Shown: positions 42,002-52,345 of the stretch, in pieces
Layout: the number at the start of each line of letters is the position of its first letter
Numbering within the stretch: the stretch's first letter is position 1
Assembly (NCBI GenBank): GCA_026724425.1
Contig: JAIUCV010000083.1
Span: 620,001-684,000 of the forward strand
DNA: 64,000 nucleotides
Direction: 5' to 3'
DNA from: Erythrophleum ivorense
Taxonomy: Eukaryota > Streptophyta > Magnoliopsida > Fabales > Fabaceae
The notes under the pieces: generated by a model
Database searches by the model: none
Seen by the model: only the letters and a program-made list of their open reading frames with translations
What the model was told of the DNA's origin: nothing
Program-made: the position numbers and the translations under genes

Positions 42002-45000
42002 TCCCCTCCCTCTTGAAAAGGATTTGTCCTCAAATCTGGATCATCTGCAAGAAAAGGGGAGAGATCAGCAACATTAAAACTGGGACTTATGTTGTACTTA
42101 CCTTGGAGATTGATTTGGTAGGAGTTGTCGTTGATTCGCTTGGTGATCTCAAAGGGACCATCAATCCGAGGCATCAGCTTGGATTTACGTTCGGCAGGGA
42201 ACCGTTCTTTGCGCAAGTGTATCCACACTTTGTCTCCAACCTCAAAGATCATTTGGCGTCGTCCCTTGTTGGCATGTCTGGCATACTGCTTCGTTTTCTC
42301 CTCAATGTTCCTCCGTGCTTGTTCATGGATCTTCTTCACAGTTTCGGCCTTGTGCTTCCCATCTGTGCTTATCCTATCACTCACAGGCAAAGGCATCAAA
42401 TCCAAAGGGGAGATGGGTCGAAACCCATAAACAATTTCAAACGGCGAAAATTTAGAAGCAGAATGCACAGCATGATTATATGCAAATTCTATATGTGGCA
42501 AGCATTCATCCCAACTCTTAAGATTCCGCTTAATGCATGCACGCAACAAGGTTCCCAAAGTTCTATTAACTACTTCAGTTTGGCCGTCTGTTTGGGGATG
42601 ACAAGTAGTAGAAAATAACAGCTTAGTCCCCAACTTAGACCACAATGTTTTCCAGAAGTAACTCAAGAACTTGGTGTCACGATCAGATACAATAGTGCGA
42701 GGCATACCATGCTGTCTAACAATCTCTTTAAAGAACAAGGAAGCTATATGAGATGCATCATCGGTTTTATGACATGCCACAAAGTGAGCCATTTTCGAAA
42801 ACCTATCAACAATCACGAAAATAGAATCCTTTCCAGTTCTAGTCCTAGGCAAGCCAAGAACAAAGTCCATGGAAATATCCGTCCAAGGATGAGATGGGAT
42901 AGGAAGAGGGGTATACAAACCGTTCGGCTGAACCTTAGACTTGGACATTTTACAAGTCGCACATCTGGAGCATATCCGCTCGACATCTCTGATCATATGA
43001 GGCCAATGAAAATGATCACGCATAACCTGCAAGGTTTTGGCGACACCAAAGTGTCCCATCAAGCCTCCTCCATGTGCTTCCCTAACAAAAAGATCTCTCA
43101 AGGAACAGTTAGGTACACAGAGACGGTTCTCATAAAAGAGAAACCCATCTTGTCTAGAATATCGTCCTGTGGCAAACTTAGAGCAAGACTTATAAATTTC
43201 AGCAAAATCAAAATCAGATTCATACAAGTCTTTTATTTGCTCAAAACCTAACAATTTAGCGTCAAGGGTTGAAAGAAGCGTATACCTCCGGGACAATGCG
43301 TCGGCCACGACATTGTCCTTACCTTTTTTGTACTTGATGACGTATGGAAAGGTTTCGATGAATTCAACCCACCTGGCGTGCCTCTTGTTCAATTTCTGCT
43401 GGCCCTTAAGATGTTTCAGTGACTCGTGGTCAGTATGGATGACAAACTCTTTCGGCCAGAGGTAGTGTTGCCAAGTTTGCAAGGCACGGACTAAGGCGTA
43501 CAACTCCTTGTCGTAAGTGGGGTAGTTGAGAGTGGCACCACCAAGTTTCTCGCTAAAGAAAGCGATTGGTTTCCTGTCCTGCATCAAAACGGCTCCTATG
43601 CCAACACCTGAAGCATCACATTCAATCTCAAAAGTCTTTAAAAAGTTAGGCAAAACAAGAACAGGAGCGTTAGTAAGGCGGTCTTTGAGCGCTTGGAACG
43701 CATCCTCTTGAGCCTTCTCCCACTTGAACCCAACTTCCTTTTTAATCACTTCGGTTAACGGTGCGGCTAAGGTACTGAAATCACGGACAAATCGTCTATA
43801 AAATCCGGCTAGGCCGTGGAAGCTCCTGATTTCTCCGACGGTGGTTGGACTGGGCCAATCACGGATGGCTGTAACCTTTTCCTCGTCCACCTGAACACCA
43901 TCTGCACTCACAACAAATCCTAAAAACACAACGTTATCTGTGCCAAAGGTGCACTTCTTGATATTTGCAAATAATTTCTCCTTTCTAAGAACATGCAAAA
44001 CAGAAGTGAGGTGTTCTATATGCTCGGCCATGTTCTTACTGTAGATCAAAATATCATCAAAATAGACAACAACAAAATGCCCAATAAATGATCTAAGAAC
44101 ATGGTTCATCAATCGCATGAATGTACTAGGTGCATTAGTTAACCCAAATGGCATGACAAGCCATTCATATAATCCATGTTTGGTCTTAAATGCAGTTTTC
44201 CATTCGTCACCCTCCTTCATCCTAATCTGATGATATCCACTTTTCAAATCTATCTTAGAGAAAATGCAAGAACCATGCAATTCATCTAACATGTCATCAA
44301 GTCTAGGGATGGGGTGGCGATACTTTACAGTGATATTGTTGATTGCGCGGCAATCAACACACATGCGCCAGCTACCGTCTTTCTTGGGCACGAGAAGGAC
44401 TGGAACAGCACAAGGACTCATGCTTTCCCGAATGTGTCCTTTGTCCATTAGCTCATCAATTTGGCGCTGAAGTTCCTTGGTCTCAACGGGATTGGTTCTG
44501 TAGGCTGGTCGGTTCGGCAGAGACGATCCAGGAACGAAATCTATTTGATGTTCAATGCCACGAACTGGTGGCAATCCCTGTGGACAATCATCTGGAAACA
44601 CATCCCTAAATTCCTGCAGAAGCTTAGTAATCTCACTCGGAACGGCCGGTGCAATGTTAGCCAAGAGATTAAGTGTTTCCTTGAAAATAAATAGAAGGAA
44701 AGGTTTTTCAGAAGAGTTAGAACCTTTAACCTGTTTGGATTTGATCAAATAGTTGGATGGCTTGGTCGGCTTGACTGGATCCTTCTCTGGTTGAGACTTA
44801 GTCTTTTGACCAATCAACTGGACTTGGTCTTCATAAACCTCTTGTGGCGACAGAGGGGTAAGAGTGATCTTACGGCCTTTATGCACAAAGGTGTACTTGT
44901 TGGTAAAACCATCATGTAGCACACGTCTATCTGACTGCCAAGGTCGGCCCAATATAATGTGTCCTGCGTCCATGGGTAAGACATCGCATAAGACCTCATC

Positions 45001-46455
45001 CTCGTAGTGACCAATCGAAAGTGGTACAACCACTTGTTCTTTCACACTCATGTCTCCAGTCTCGTTGATCCACTGCAGCTGGTAAGGCTTAGGATGCTTC
45101 TTGGTTTCAAGACCTAACTTCTGAACCATAGTCTCACTAGCCACGTTGGTACAACTGCCCCCATCTATAATAAGGCTGCACACTTTCTCCTTGACAAGGC
45201 AACGAGAGTGGAAGAGATTCTCTCTCTGTTCTTCTTTCTCGGTTCGGATCTGAGTACTCAATAGTCTTCTGGCGACCAGAAGCTTACCAGATACCGGCGC
45301 GGCTTCATCTTCTTCAAGTTCGGGCTCGCGTGCTGGCTGATAGACAATCTCTTCATCTTCGGACTCAACTTCGCCATTGTCCCTGATGAACATCATCCGT
45401 TTGTTTCTACACTCATGGGCATAATGTCCAAAGCCTTGACACTTAAAGCACTTGAGCTCACGAGCTCTAGTAGTCGGCGTAGCACCCGAACTGCCCCTTT
45501 CTTTATTAAAACTGATCGGCTGTCCTTTTGGTTCGGCACGCGGTGCGGTTTTCGTTTGGCTTTCTTTCGGATAGAACGGTCGGCGAGAATCGGTGTTGAA
45601 CCGGTTAGACGTTCTTCTCTTGAGTTGTTGTTCGGCCAGAATGGATTTGTGCAACAACTCCTCTAGACTGTCGCAATCCTGCATCTCCACGATATCATGA
45701 ATCTCACGATTCAGCCCTCCAAGAAACCGTGACATGGTGGCTTCTTGACTTTCCTCAACATGGGCTCGGAGTTTCATGACTTCCATATCTTGGTAATATT
45801 CATCCACGGACTTAGTACCCTGAATAAGCTTCCGAAGCTTAGCATGTAGCTCTCGCTGGTAGTGACCGGGAACAAATCGTTGCCGCATAACTCTCTTCAT
45901 TTCCTCCCATGTGGTAATCTCATAAGCTCCACCATAAGCTCTGGCTGTCGTAATCTGCTCCCACCATCTCAATGCATAGTCGTTGAACTCAGACACGGCC
46001 AACTTAACTCGGTTCACGTTGTGGATGTTTTGCAGATTGAAGTTAAACTCACACTTCTTCTCCCAATCCATATACTCATCGGGATTGCTTCGGCCATAGA
46101 ACGGAGGAATCCGAATTTTGTAACCTCCCAAATTCTCGACCAAATGATCCGGTTCTTCTCTTGTCCGGCGGTATCGTTGGCGGCTGCCGTGCGAGGAATG
46201 ACCGGCACTGCTATAATATTCTTTGGCCCGGATATCAACCGGTGGTCTCTTGGTCGTAGACTGCTCCTTAGGTTGTTCTTCGTCCGAGACGTGGATAGGA
46301 CCAACATCGGCCTTTTGTTTACCCAGTCGGATGTCTAACCGCTTTTCCCACTTCTCGTAAGCTAGTTCCATCAGTTTCTGAAGATGCTCGATCACGGCTG
46401 GACTGAGGGATGACTGTGACTCTCGGCTTGTTTCTTCCTCTTTGTCGGACACCAT
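41800..46455 (-). CDS. Element G gag-pol polyprotein, 1551 aa, all motifs intact
   Basis: This uninterrupted chromovirus-type polyprotein has the gag core with YDYALRWWEQ-like text, CCHC knuckle CFKCQGFGHYAHEC (336-349), protease IIDGGSC (Asp431), reverse transcriptase with HPIPRLDD and YFDD (798-801), RNase H with ECDAS, integrase zinc finger REAHGGGLMGHFG, triad Asp1197, Asp1258 and Glu1294, and a GPF motif in RIDGPFEITKRI. The tail encoded in the LTR includes TGPTTRSQTK and VCLTAE. It is clearly a different family from B, D and E across gag but close in RT and integrase. The start is 5 nt after GCTTTTCAG. Of the five elements this has the strongest case for encoding working enzymes. Confidence 0.95.
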   Translation of the reverse strand: MVSDKEEETSRESQSSLSPAVIEHLQKLMELAYEKWEKRLDIRLGKQKADVGPIHVSDEEQPKEQSTTKRPPVDIRAKEYYSSAGHSSHGSRQRYRRTREEPDHLVENLGGYKIRIPPFYGRSNPDEYMDWEKKCEFNFNLQNIHNVNRVKLAVSEFNDYALRWWEQITTARAYGGAYEITTWEEMKRVMRQRFVPGHYQRELHAKLRKLIQGTKSVDEYYQDMEVMKLRAHVEESQEATMSRFLGGLNREIHDIVEMQDCDSLEELLHKSILAEQQLKRRTSNRFNTDSRRPFYPKESQTKTAPRAEPKGQPISFNKERGSSGATPTTRARELKCFKCQGFGHYAHECRNKRMMFIRDNGEVESEDEEIVYQPAREPELEEDEAAPVSGKLLVARRLLSTQIRTEKEEQRENLFHSRCLVKEKVCSLIIDGGSCTNVASETMVQKLGLETKKHPKPYQLQWINETGDMSVKEQVVVPLSIGHYEDEVLCDVLPMDAGHIILGRPWQSDRRVLHDGFTNKYTFVHKGRKITLTPLSPQEVYEDQVQLIGQKTKSQPEKDPVKPTKPSNYLIKSKQVKGSNSSEKPFLLFIFKETLNLLANIAPAVPSEITKLLQEFRDVFPDDCPQGLPPVRGIEHQIDFVPGSSLPNRPAYRTNPVETKELQRQIDELMDKGHIRESMSPCAVPVLLVPKKDGSWRMCVDCRAINNITVKYRHPIPRLDDMLDELHGSCIFSKIDLKSGYHQIRMKEGDEWKTAFKTKHGLYEWLVMPFGLTNAPSTFMRLMNHVLRSFIGHFVVVYFDDILIYSKNMAEHIEHLTSVLHVLRKEKLFANIKKCTFGTDNVVFLGFVVSADGVQVDEEKVTAIRDWPSPTTVGEIRSFHGLAGFYRRFVRDFSTLAAPLTEVIKKEVGFKWEKAQEDAFQALKDRLTNAPVLVLPNFLKTFEIECDASGVGIGAVLMQDRKPIAFFSEKLGGATLNYPTYDKELYALVRALQTWQHYLWPKEFVIHTDHESLKHLKGQQKLNKRHARWVEFIETFPYVIKYKKGKDNVVADALSRRYTLLSTLDAKLLGFEQIKDLYESDFDFAEIYKSCSKFATGRYSRQDGFLFYENRLCVPNCSLRDLFVREAHGGGLMGHFGVAKTLQVMRDHFHWPHMIRDVERICSRCATCKMSKSKVQPNGLYTPLPIPSHPWTDISMDFVLGLPRTRTGKDSIFVIVDRFSKMAHFVACHKTDDASHIASLFFKEIVRQHGMPRTIVSDRDTKFLSYFWKTLWSKLGTKLLFSTTCHPQTDGQTEVVNRTLGTLLRACIKRNLKSWDECLPHIEFAYNHAVHSASKFSPFEIVYGFRPISPLDLMPLPVSDRISTDGKHKAETVKKIHEQARRNIEEKTKQYARHANKGRRQMIFEVGDKVWIHLRKERFPAERKSKLMPRIDGPFEITKRINDNSYQINLQGKYNISPSFNVADLSPFLADDPDLRTNPFQEGGDDMIMDEVAMDLYPGELEAEESMPVPTGPTTRSQTKAFNHGVGRILSRLSRQVPEVKQSTMVCLTAE
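42002..42014 (-). promoter_or_regulatory. Polypurine tract, element G
   Basis: Minus strand AAGAGGGAGGGGA, inside the coding frame. Confidence 0.9.
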
Positions 46456-46811
46456 AGTGCCTGAAAAGCAAAAACAAACTCACGGCAGTCAACAGTTCAA
46501 GGGATGTATGAAAACAATTCGTAAAAATTAAGCAAATAATTTTTAACAAATTGTAAACACTCACAAGCGATAGATCTATGCAACAATGCTCAAAAACAAT
46601 TATGATAATATTTTTAAAATTATGCAAATAATTTAAATGATGCAAATCAGCGCAAGGGATGCTTGAAACGATGAAATTATGCAAGGGAATATTCAAAAAT
46701 ATGCAAAGAAATTTCGGATCTATGATGAGCGGGAGATGAACGGTCAGATGAACAAACAAATCGAAACAAAAGATTTTTCAGCAAAGGCGGAGAACACTTA
46801 GCTTCAAAGTG
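46456..46811 (-). other. Element G leader, AT-rich, intron-like
   Basis: 356 bp, ending on the minus strand in TTTGCTTTTCAG, GCACT, ATG. A possible donor is GCTAAGTGTT near the PBS. An open frame at 46319-46759 crosses it out of phase and is not credited. Confidence 0.6.
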
Positions 46812-46823
46812 GCTCTGATACCA
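46812..46823 (-). promoter_or_regulatory. PBS, element G (initiator tRNA-Met)
   Basis: Plus strand GCTCTGATACCA, two bases from the LTR. Confidence 0.95.
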
Positions 46824-46825
46824 CT

Positions 46826-47791
46826 TAATATGACCCTTGATAGAGATCGTCACTTTGAAGCAAGGTTTAATCGAGATGGAACGAAAATGGGACGAGCGTA
46901 AGGCGATAGTGAAAGTGTACGGTCGGCGGAAGATGAAAAGGCTCGGTGAATGGAATGATTCGGCGAGGAATGAACCGGAGGGGAGATCCAGCGGGGAGGA
47001 TCAGCGGTATGAGATGGTACGATGAAAAGGAATGGACCGGCGGTCGGTGGAGCGAAGGCGAGAATGAAACGGCGGTATGAAAATGGATCGATAGCGAGAA
47101 TGGAACGGCGGGATAACGATGGATCGAATGGTTTATAACAGAAATCCGATGGCAAAGGATTTCCAACACCACCTTCAGCCTTGCTGATATGACGCACAAC
47201 AAGATCAAAGGGTTCTCTTAGATATAACGCACTAAGAAGATCAAACAAAGTAAGAGAGAGTTTTAGAAATAAAATGTTTGATGAAAATGAAAGAAGAGTT
47301 TCTCGCCAAACATAAAGGAAGGAAGGCGAGGGGGTGGCTGGAACACGCTCCAGCCCACCTTGGAAACAAGCAAAAACATAAATGCAGTCAAACCAAAGCA
47401 TAAATAACACGATAAAGATAGGCGCCCAAATATTCAAATGCAAACGGGCCGGTCCGAACGAACATATAGTAACGGGAGGATACGAAGTGAGACATGGGCC
47501 TCGTTAAAAACCTAACATGGAAAACCCAGTGGGACAAAACCATGTCAGGGAAAAAGAGCACACCATTCCCACTTATCCCATTACCAAAGTCATTCGGCCG
47601 TTAAGCAGACCATAGTGGATTGCTTAACCTCCGGGACTTGCCGGCTTAAACGACTAAGTATCCGACCAACTCCATGGTTGAATGCCTTAGTCTGGGAACG
47701 CGTCGTTGGACCGGTTGGAACGGGCATAGACTCCTCTGCTTCAAGCTCTCCCGGGTACAAGTCCATAGCAACCTCATCCATGATCATATCA
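46826..47791 (-). mobile_element. Element G 5' LTR
   Basis: 966 bp, apparently identical to the 3' LTR. It starts TAATATGACC on the plus strand (TA end). Confidence 0.95.
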
Positions 47792-47796
47792 CGAGT

Positions 47797-50700
47797 CATG
47801 CATGACGGCTTCACTAACCGGTATACCCTGCTCCATGAAGGCCGGAAAACCACACTAATTCCTTTGAGCCCGCAGGAAGTGTATGAGGATCAACTACAGC
47901 TCGCCGGGAAGGAAATCAAGCCGACCAAACCCAAGAATTTCCGAGCCAAACAAAAACAGGTTAAAAGTTCCATGAATTCTAATAAACCTTTTCTTTTGTT
48001 TGTATTTAAGGATAAGCTGATTGGATTAACTAACCATGCACCGGAGATTCCGAGTGAATTAGCTAAGCTTTTGCAGGATTTTAGTGACGTTTTTCCAGAA
48101 GAAAGTCCACCCGGATTACCTCCTATCCGAGGCATTGAACACCAAATCGACTTTGTGCCGGGATCCGCTTTACCAAACCGACCAGCCTACCGAACTAATC
48201 CGGTCGAGACTAAAGAGCTTCAGCGACAAGTAGACGAGCTCATGACAAAAGGTCATATTAGGGAAAGCATGAGCCCATGTGCCGTTCCTGTTCTTCTCGT
48301 GCCAAAGAAGGATGGAAGTTGGAGGATGTGTGTCGATTGCCGAGCTATTAATAACATCACTGTAAAGTATCGACATCCTATCCCTAGACTCGATGACATG
48401 TTAGATGAATTGCATGGATCTTGCATATTCTCTAAAATTGATCTTAAGAGTGGTTATCACCAAATTCGCATGAAGGAAGGTGATGAGTGGAAAACCGCAT
48501 TTAAAACTAAGCACGGTTTATATGAGTGGCTTGTTATGCCATTTGGATTAACAGATGCGCCTAGTACATTCATGAGGTTGATGAATCATGTTCTTAGAGC
48601 TTTCATTGGGCATTTTGTTGTTGTTTATTTCGATGACATTTTGATCTATAGTAGGAGCATGACTGAGCATATAGAGCACCTCACTTCTGTTATGCATGTC
48701 CTTAGGCAAGAAAAATTGTTTGCCAACTTCAAGAAATGCACTTTTTGTACGGATAACGTTGTGTTTCTAGGATTTGTGGTCAGTGCAGATGGTGTACAGG
48801 TTGACGAGGACAAAGTTACAGCTATTCGGGAATGGCCTACTCCCAAGACCGTTGGAGAGGTTCGAAGTTTCCATGGCTTAGCCGGGTTCTACCGCCGGTT
48901 CGTTAAAGACTTTAGCACCATAGCCGCACCAATGACCGAGATCATCAAGAAAGACGTTGGGTTTAAATGGGAAAAGGCACAGGAGAATGCATTTCAAACT
49001 CTTAAGGATCGACTTACTAATGCACCAGTTCTTATGTTGCCTAACTTTCTTAAAACGTTTGAAATTGAGTGTGATGCCTCAGGGATCGGTATTGGAGCTG
49101 TCCTTATGCAAGACAAGAAACCGGTCGCCTACTTTAGTGAAAAACTTGGCGGAGCTACACTCAACTATCCAACCTATGACAAAGAACTCTATGCCTTGGT
49201 CCGAGCTTTGCAAACATGGCAACACTATCTTTGGCCAAAGGAATTTGTCATTCACACCGACCATGAATCGCTCAAACATTTCAAGGGCCAGCAAAAGCTC
49301 AACAAAAGACATGCTCGATGGGCTGAGTTCATTGAAACCTTTCCATATGTGATCAAATACAAGAAAGGTAAAGACAATGTCGTTGCCGACGCATTGTCCA
49401 GACGGTATACCCTTCTCTCTACCCTTGATGCCAAACTCTTAGGCTTTGAGCAAATTAAAGAGCTATATGCATCTGATGATGATTTTGCTGACATATATCA
49501 AGCTTGTTCTAAATTCGCTTCGGGTCGATATGTAAGGCAAGACGGGTTCCTTTTCTTTGAGAACCGTCTTTGTGTACCTAATTGTTCTTTGAGGGACTTG
49601 TTTGTCAGGGAAGCCCATGGAGGAGGTTTAATGGGACATTTCGGAGTTACCAAAACCCTTCAGATCATGCGTGACCATTTTCACTGGCCTCACATGAAAC
49701 GGGATGTAGAACGGGTATGTGCTAGATGCGCGACATGTAAGTTGGCCAAATCCAAGGTCCAACCGCACGGTTTGTATACTCCTCTTCCTATCCCATCTCA
49801 ACCGTGGACTGACATTTCAATGGATTTTGTCCTTGGTTTGCCTAGGACAAGAAATGGTAAAGATTCCATCTTTGTGATTGTTGATCGGTTTTCGAAAATG
49901 ACTCACTTTGTTGCATGTAATAAAACCGATGATGCATCTCATGTTGCTGCCTTGTTCTTTAAGGATGTTGTTAGATTGCATGGCATGCCGCGCACCATTG
50001 TCTCAGACCGTGATACTAAGTTTCTTAGTTATTTTTGGAAAACCTTGTGGTCGAAGTTAGGAACTAAACTCTTATTCTCTACTACTTGTCATCCACAAAC
50101 TGACGGTCAAACTGAGGTTGTTAACCGGACATTAGGAGCCTTGTTGCGTGCTTTGCTTAAAAAGAACCTTAGAAATTGGGATGATTGCTTGCCACACATA
50201 GAATTTGCATATAATCATTCTGTGCATTCGGCATCTAAGTTTTCACCTTTTGAGATTGTCTATGGTTTTAAACCCTTGTCACCGTTGGATTTGATGCCTC
50301 TGCCTTTGAGTGAAAGAATAAGTACAGAGGGAAAGCAAAAGGCAGATATGGTTAAAAAGATACATGAGCAAGCAAGGAAAAACATTGAGGACAAGACGAG
50401 CCAATACGCAAAAAAAGCCAACAAGGGACGGCGTGAGCTGATCTTTGAACCCGGAGATAAAGTGTGGATCCATCTACGCAAAGAGAGGTTTCCAGCTCAG
50501 CGCAAGTCCAAACTGATGCCTAGGGTCGATGGTCCTTTCACGGTCACCAAGAAAATCAACAACAACTCATACCGAGTTGATCTTCAAGGTAAGTACGATA
50601 TTAGTCCTAGTTTTAATGTTGCTGATCTTTCTCCTTTTCTTGCAGATGATCCAGATTTGAGGACAAATCCTTTTCAAGAGGGAGGAGATGATGCGATCAT

Positions 50701-50962
50701 GGATGAGGTTCTTGCCGAGACCGACGTTGCCGAGCCGGATTATGCCGAGACCAACGTTGCCAAGACGGACTATACCGAGCAGCTCGTTGCCGAGGAAGGA
50801 AATACCGAGCAGCTTGAACCTGAGGAGACAATAGCCATTCCAACTGGCCCGGTGACCCGTTCCAAAACTAAGGCACTAACCCTACGCGTTGGAAATGTCC
50901 TTAGCCGTTTGAGTCGGCAAGAGGTTAAGCCCACCACGTTGGTATGCTTAACGATCCAATAA
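47797..50962 (+). pseudogene. Element F pol (protease end to integrase and tail)
   Basis: This is a continuation of the element F frame after G. The phase is preserved across the insertion: two bases of a Val codon lie before G and the third after. It encodes the end of protease, reverse transcriptase with YFDD, RNase H with ECDAS, integrase with HGGGLMGHFG and SDRDTKF, GPF, and a 90-residue LTR-encoded tail ending VCLTIQ. The tail has short internal repeats (AETDVAEPDYAETNVAKTDY). In RT, LTNAPSTF of relatives reads LTDAPSTF. The open frame appears to begin at 47615, but its first 60 codons belong to the LTR of G and are accidental. Pol is intact but has no usable start or gag. Confidence 0.9.
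50676..50688 (+). promoter_or_regulatory. Polypurine tract, element F
   Basis: AAGAGGGAGGAGA, inside the coding frame, against the 3' LTR. Confidence 0.9.
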
Positions 50963-51567
50963 CTTGGGTAAAGGGGCAAGTATGTCTTGTGTGCTCTTTT
51001 TCCCTTGTCAAGTTTTTGTCCCAATGGGTTTTACTTGACAAGGTTTTTAACGAGGCCAAGTCATACTTCAAATCACTCCTTTGCTCGTTGTTATTCGGTC
51101 CGGCCCATTTCGTTTTGAATCAAACCGCGCCATGAATGTCAAGGGTCGTGCATGTTGAGTCTTTGCTCATTTATTGTCTTAAGTTTTCGAGAATGGGAGG
51201 AGCGTGTTCCGTCCCACCCTCTTTATCTATCGCTACATTTCGTTTTGTCCTTTTCATCAAACATTTTATCAATCAAAAACCCCTTTTATGCTTGATCACT
51301 TTGCTACTCACTTGTTGTGCGTAATATCAACTAAGTCGGTAGTATATCTTCTTCACTTGTTGTGCGTAATATCAACACGTCGAGGAGATCCCTCTTCACT
51401 GATTGTGCGTAATATCAATCCGTTGAGAGGTGGTGTTAAGGATTCATTCCGCGGAATCCTTAGTATAAACCACTCGATCCACATCCGATCATCTATCATC
51501 GGTTCCTTGGTAATCCGATCCATCCATTCTCTTAACTTCAAGGCCGATCCAATCCGGGATCACATCA
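50689..51567 (+). mobile_element. Element F 3' LTR
   Basis: 879 bp; its first 274 bp are coding. Confidence 0.95.
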
Positions 51568-51572
51568 GATGC

Positions 51573-52265
51573 TCTCTTCTTGGCTTGGTGAGCCACAAGT
51601 GAGATTGAGTTGAGGCTCAGGGTTGTGCCATTGAGGTTGTCTTCTAGGCCGGTGATCTTCTCATCCAGGTGGCTATCCATCTCCTTTGAATTGAGGTTCA
51701 AGTCTCGGATCGCCTTTGTGTTGTCTCCGACGGTTGCGGCTTGTTTCCTTAGCTCCCCTTCCACTTCAATACACCTTGATTCGACTCTCTCTCTACTTGG
51801 TCAGAGAGTTTTCCGAACTTCCTATCAAGGTCATGCCTTAAAAACACTAACCTTGTCTCAAGACTTTGGTTAGACTTTCTTTGGATTTCCATGAAGTCTT
51901 CAATCATGGCTTTGAGATTGTCATCTCTCCGCCTATTAAGCGCATGCTCTTGGTATGTGGGAAGTTTGGGGCGTGGACGGTGATGATGATGAGGTGGTTG
52001 GTGAGGTCGGCCTTGATAAACCGGTGATCGGTTTTGATGATAGTGATGATGTACTTCTCGGCTCGGCAAATAGTGGATGGCGAAAATTTGGTGGGATCGG
52101 CATTGGGATGAAGTCTCCGGCCGGATTTGGATCATGTGGCCGCCTTTGGACTTCATGGGGAAGCGGTTTTCTTCCTTCAAAGTGGTTACTCATGCTCGAG
52201 TAGTGGCTCATCCTTAAAGTACCTAAGAAACACAAGAAAACAAAAGTTAAAAGTTTAGTAAACAT
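51573..52265 (-). pseudogene. Unit 3 gag, N-terminal part, right of element F
   Basis: Completes the unit 3 gag interrupted at 38165. It holds the His/Pro-rich segment and coiled-coil-like run (51749-52180) and the start of the EGELRKQ segment (51573-51764), with the same two phase changes as units 1 and 2. Confidence 0.75.
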
Positions 52266-52321
52266 GAAACAAAAGATCTAGTCTTAACTTTTAATCTCAT
52301 AAGCGTGTAAGTGCAATACAG

Positions 52322-52339
52322 TCCCCGGCAACGGCGCCA
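52322..52339 (-). promoter_or_regulatory. PBS complementary to tRNA-Asp, unit 3
   Basis: Same 18 bases, six bases from LTR4. Confidence 0.9.
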
Positions 52340-52345
52340 AAAACA

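Larger units (their letters stand above)
41036..47791 (-). mobile_element. Element G: intact, very young Ty3 CRM-like retrotransposon
   Basis: LTRs 41036-42001 and 46826-47791 are both 966 bp and I saw no difference between them. Target duplication CGAGT (41031-41035, 47792-47796). PBS 46812-46823, polypurine tract, one open polyprotein frame. In element sense the LTR runs TGATATGATC to GGTCATATTA, so the terminal dinucleotides are TG and TA rather than TG and CA; both LTRs agree. It inserted in the protease region of element F. Confidence 0.95.
38166..51567 (+). mobile_element. Element F: old Ty3 CRM-like retrotransposon, split by G
   Basis: LTRs at 38166-39043 (878 bp) and 50689-51567 (879 bp), termini TGATG and CATCA, target duplication GATGC (38161-38165, 51568-51572), PBS, polypurine tract. 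Three LTR differences were noticed: one C-run indel near 38480/51002 and two substitutions near 38708/51240 and 39029/51552. It belongs to a different family from B, D and E. Element G sits in its protease region (41036-47791). Without G it is about 6.64 kb. Confidence 0.95.

Noticed and set aside
47615..47796. Apparent N-terminus of an 1115-codon protein
   Set aside because: These codons are the LTR of element G read from the other strand; the real coding sequence of element F only resumes at 47797.
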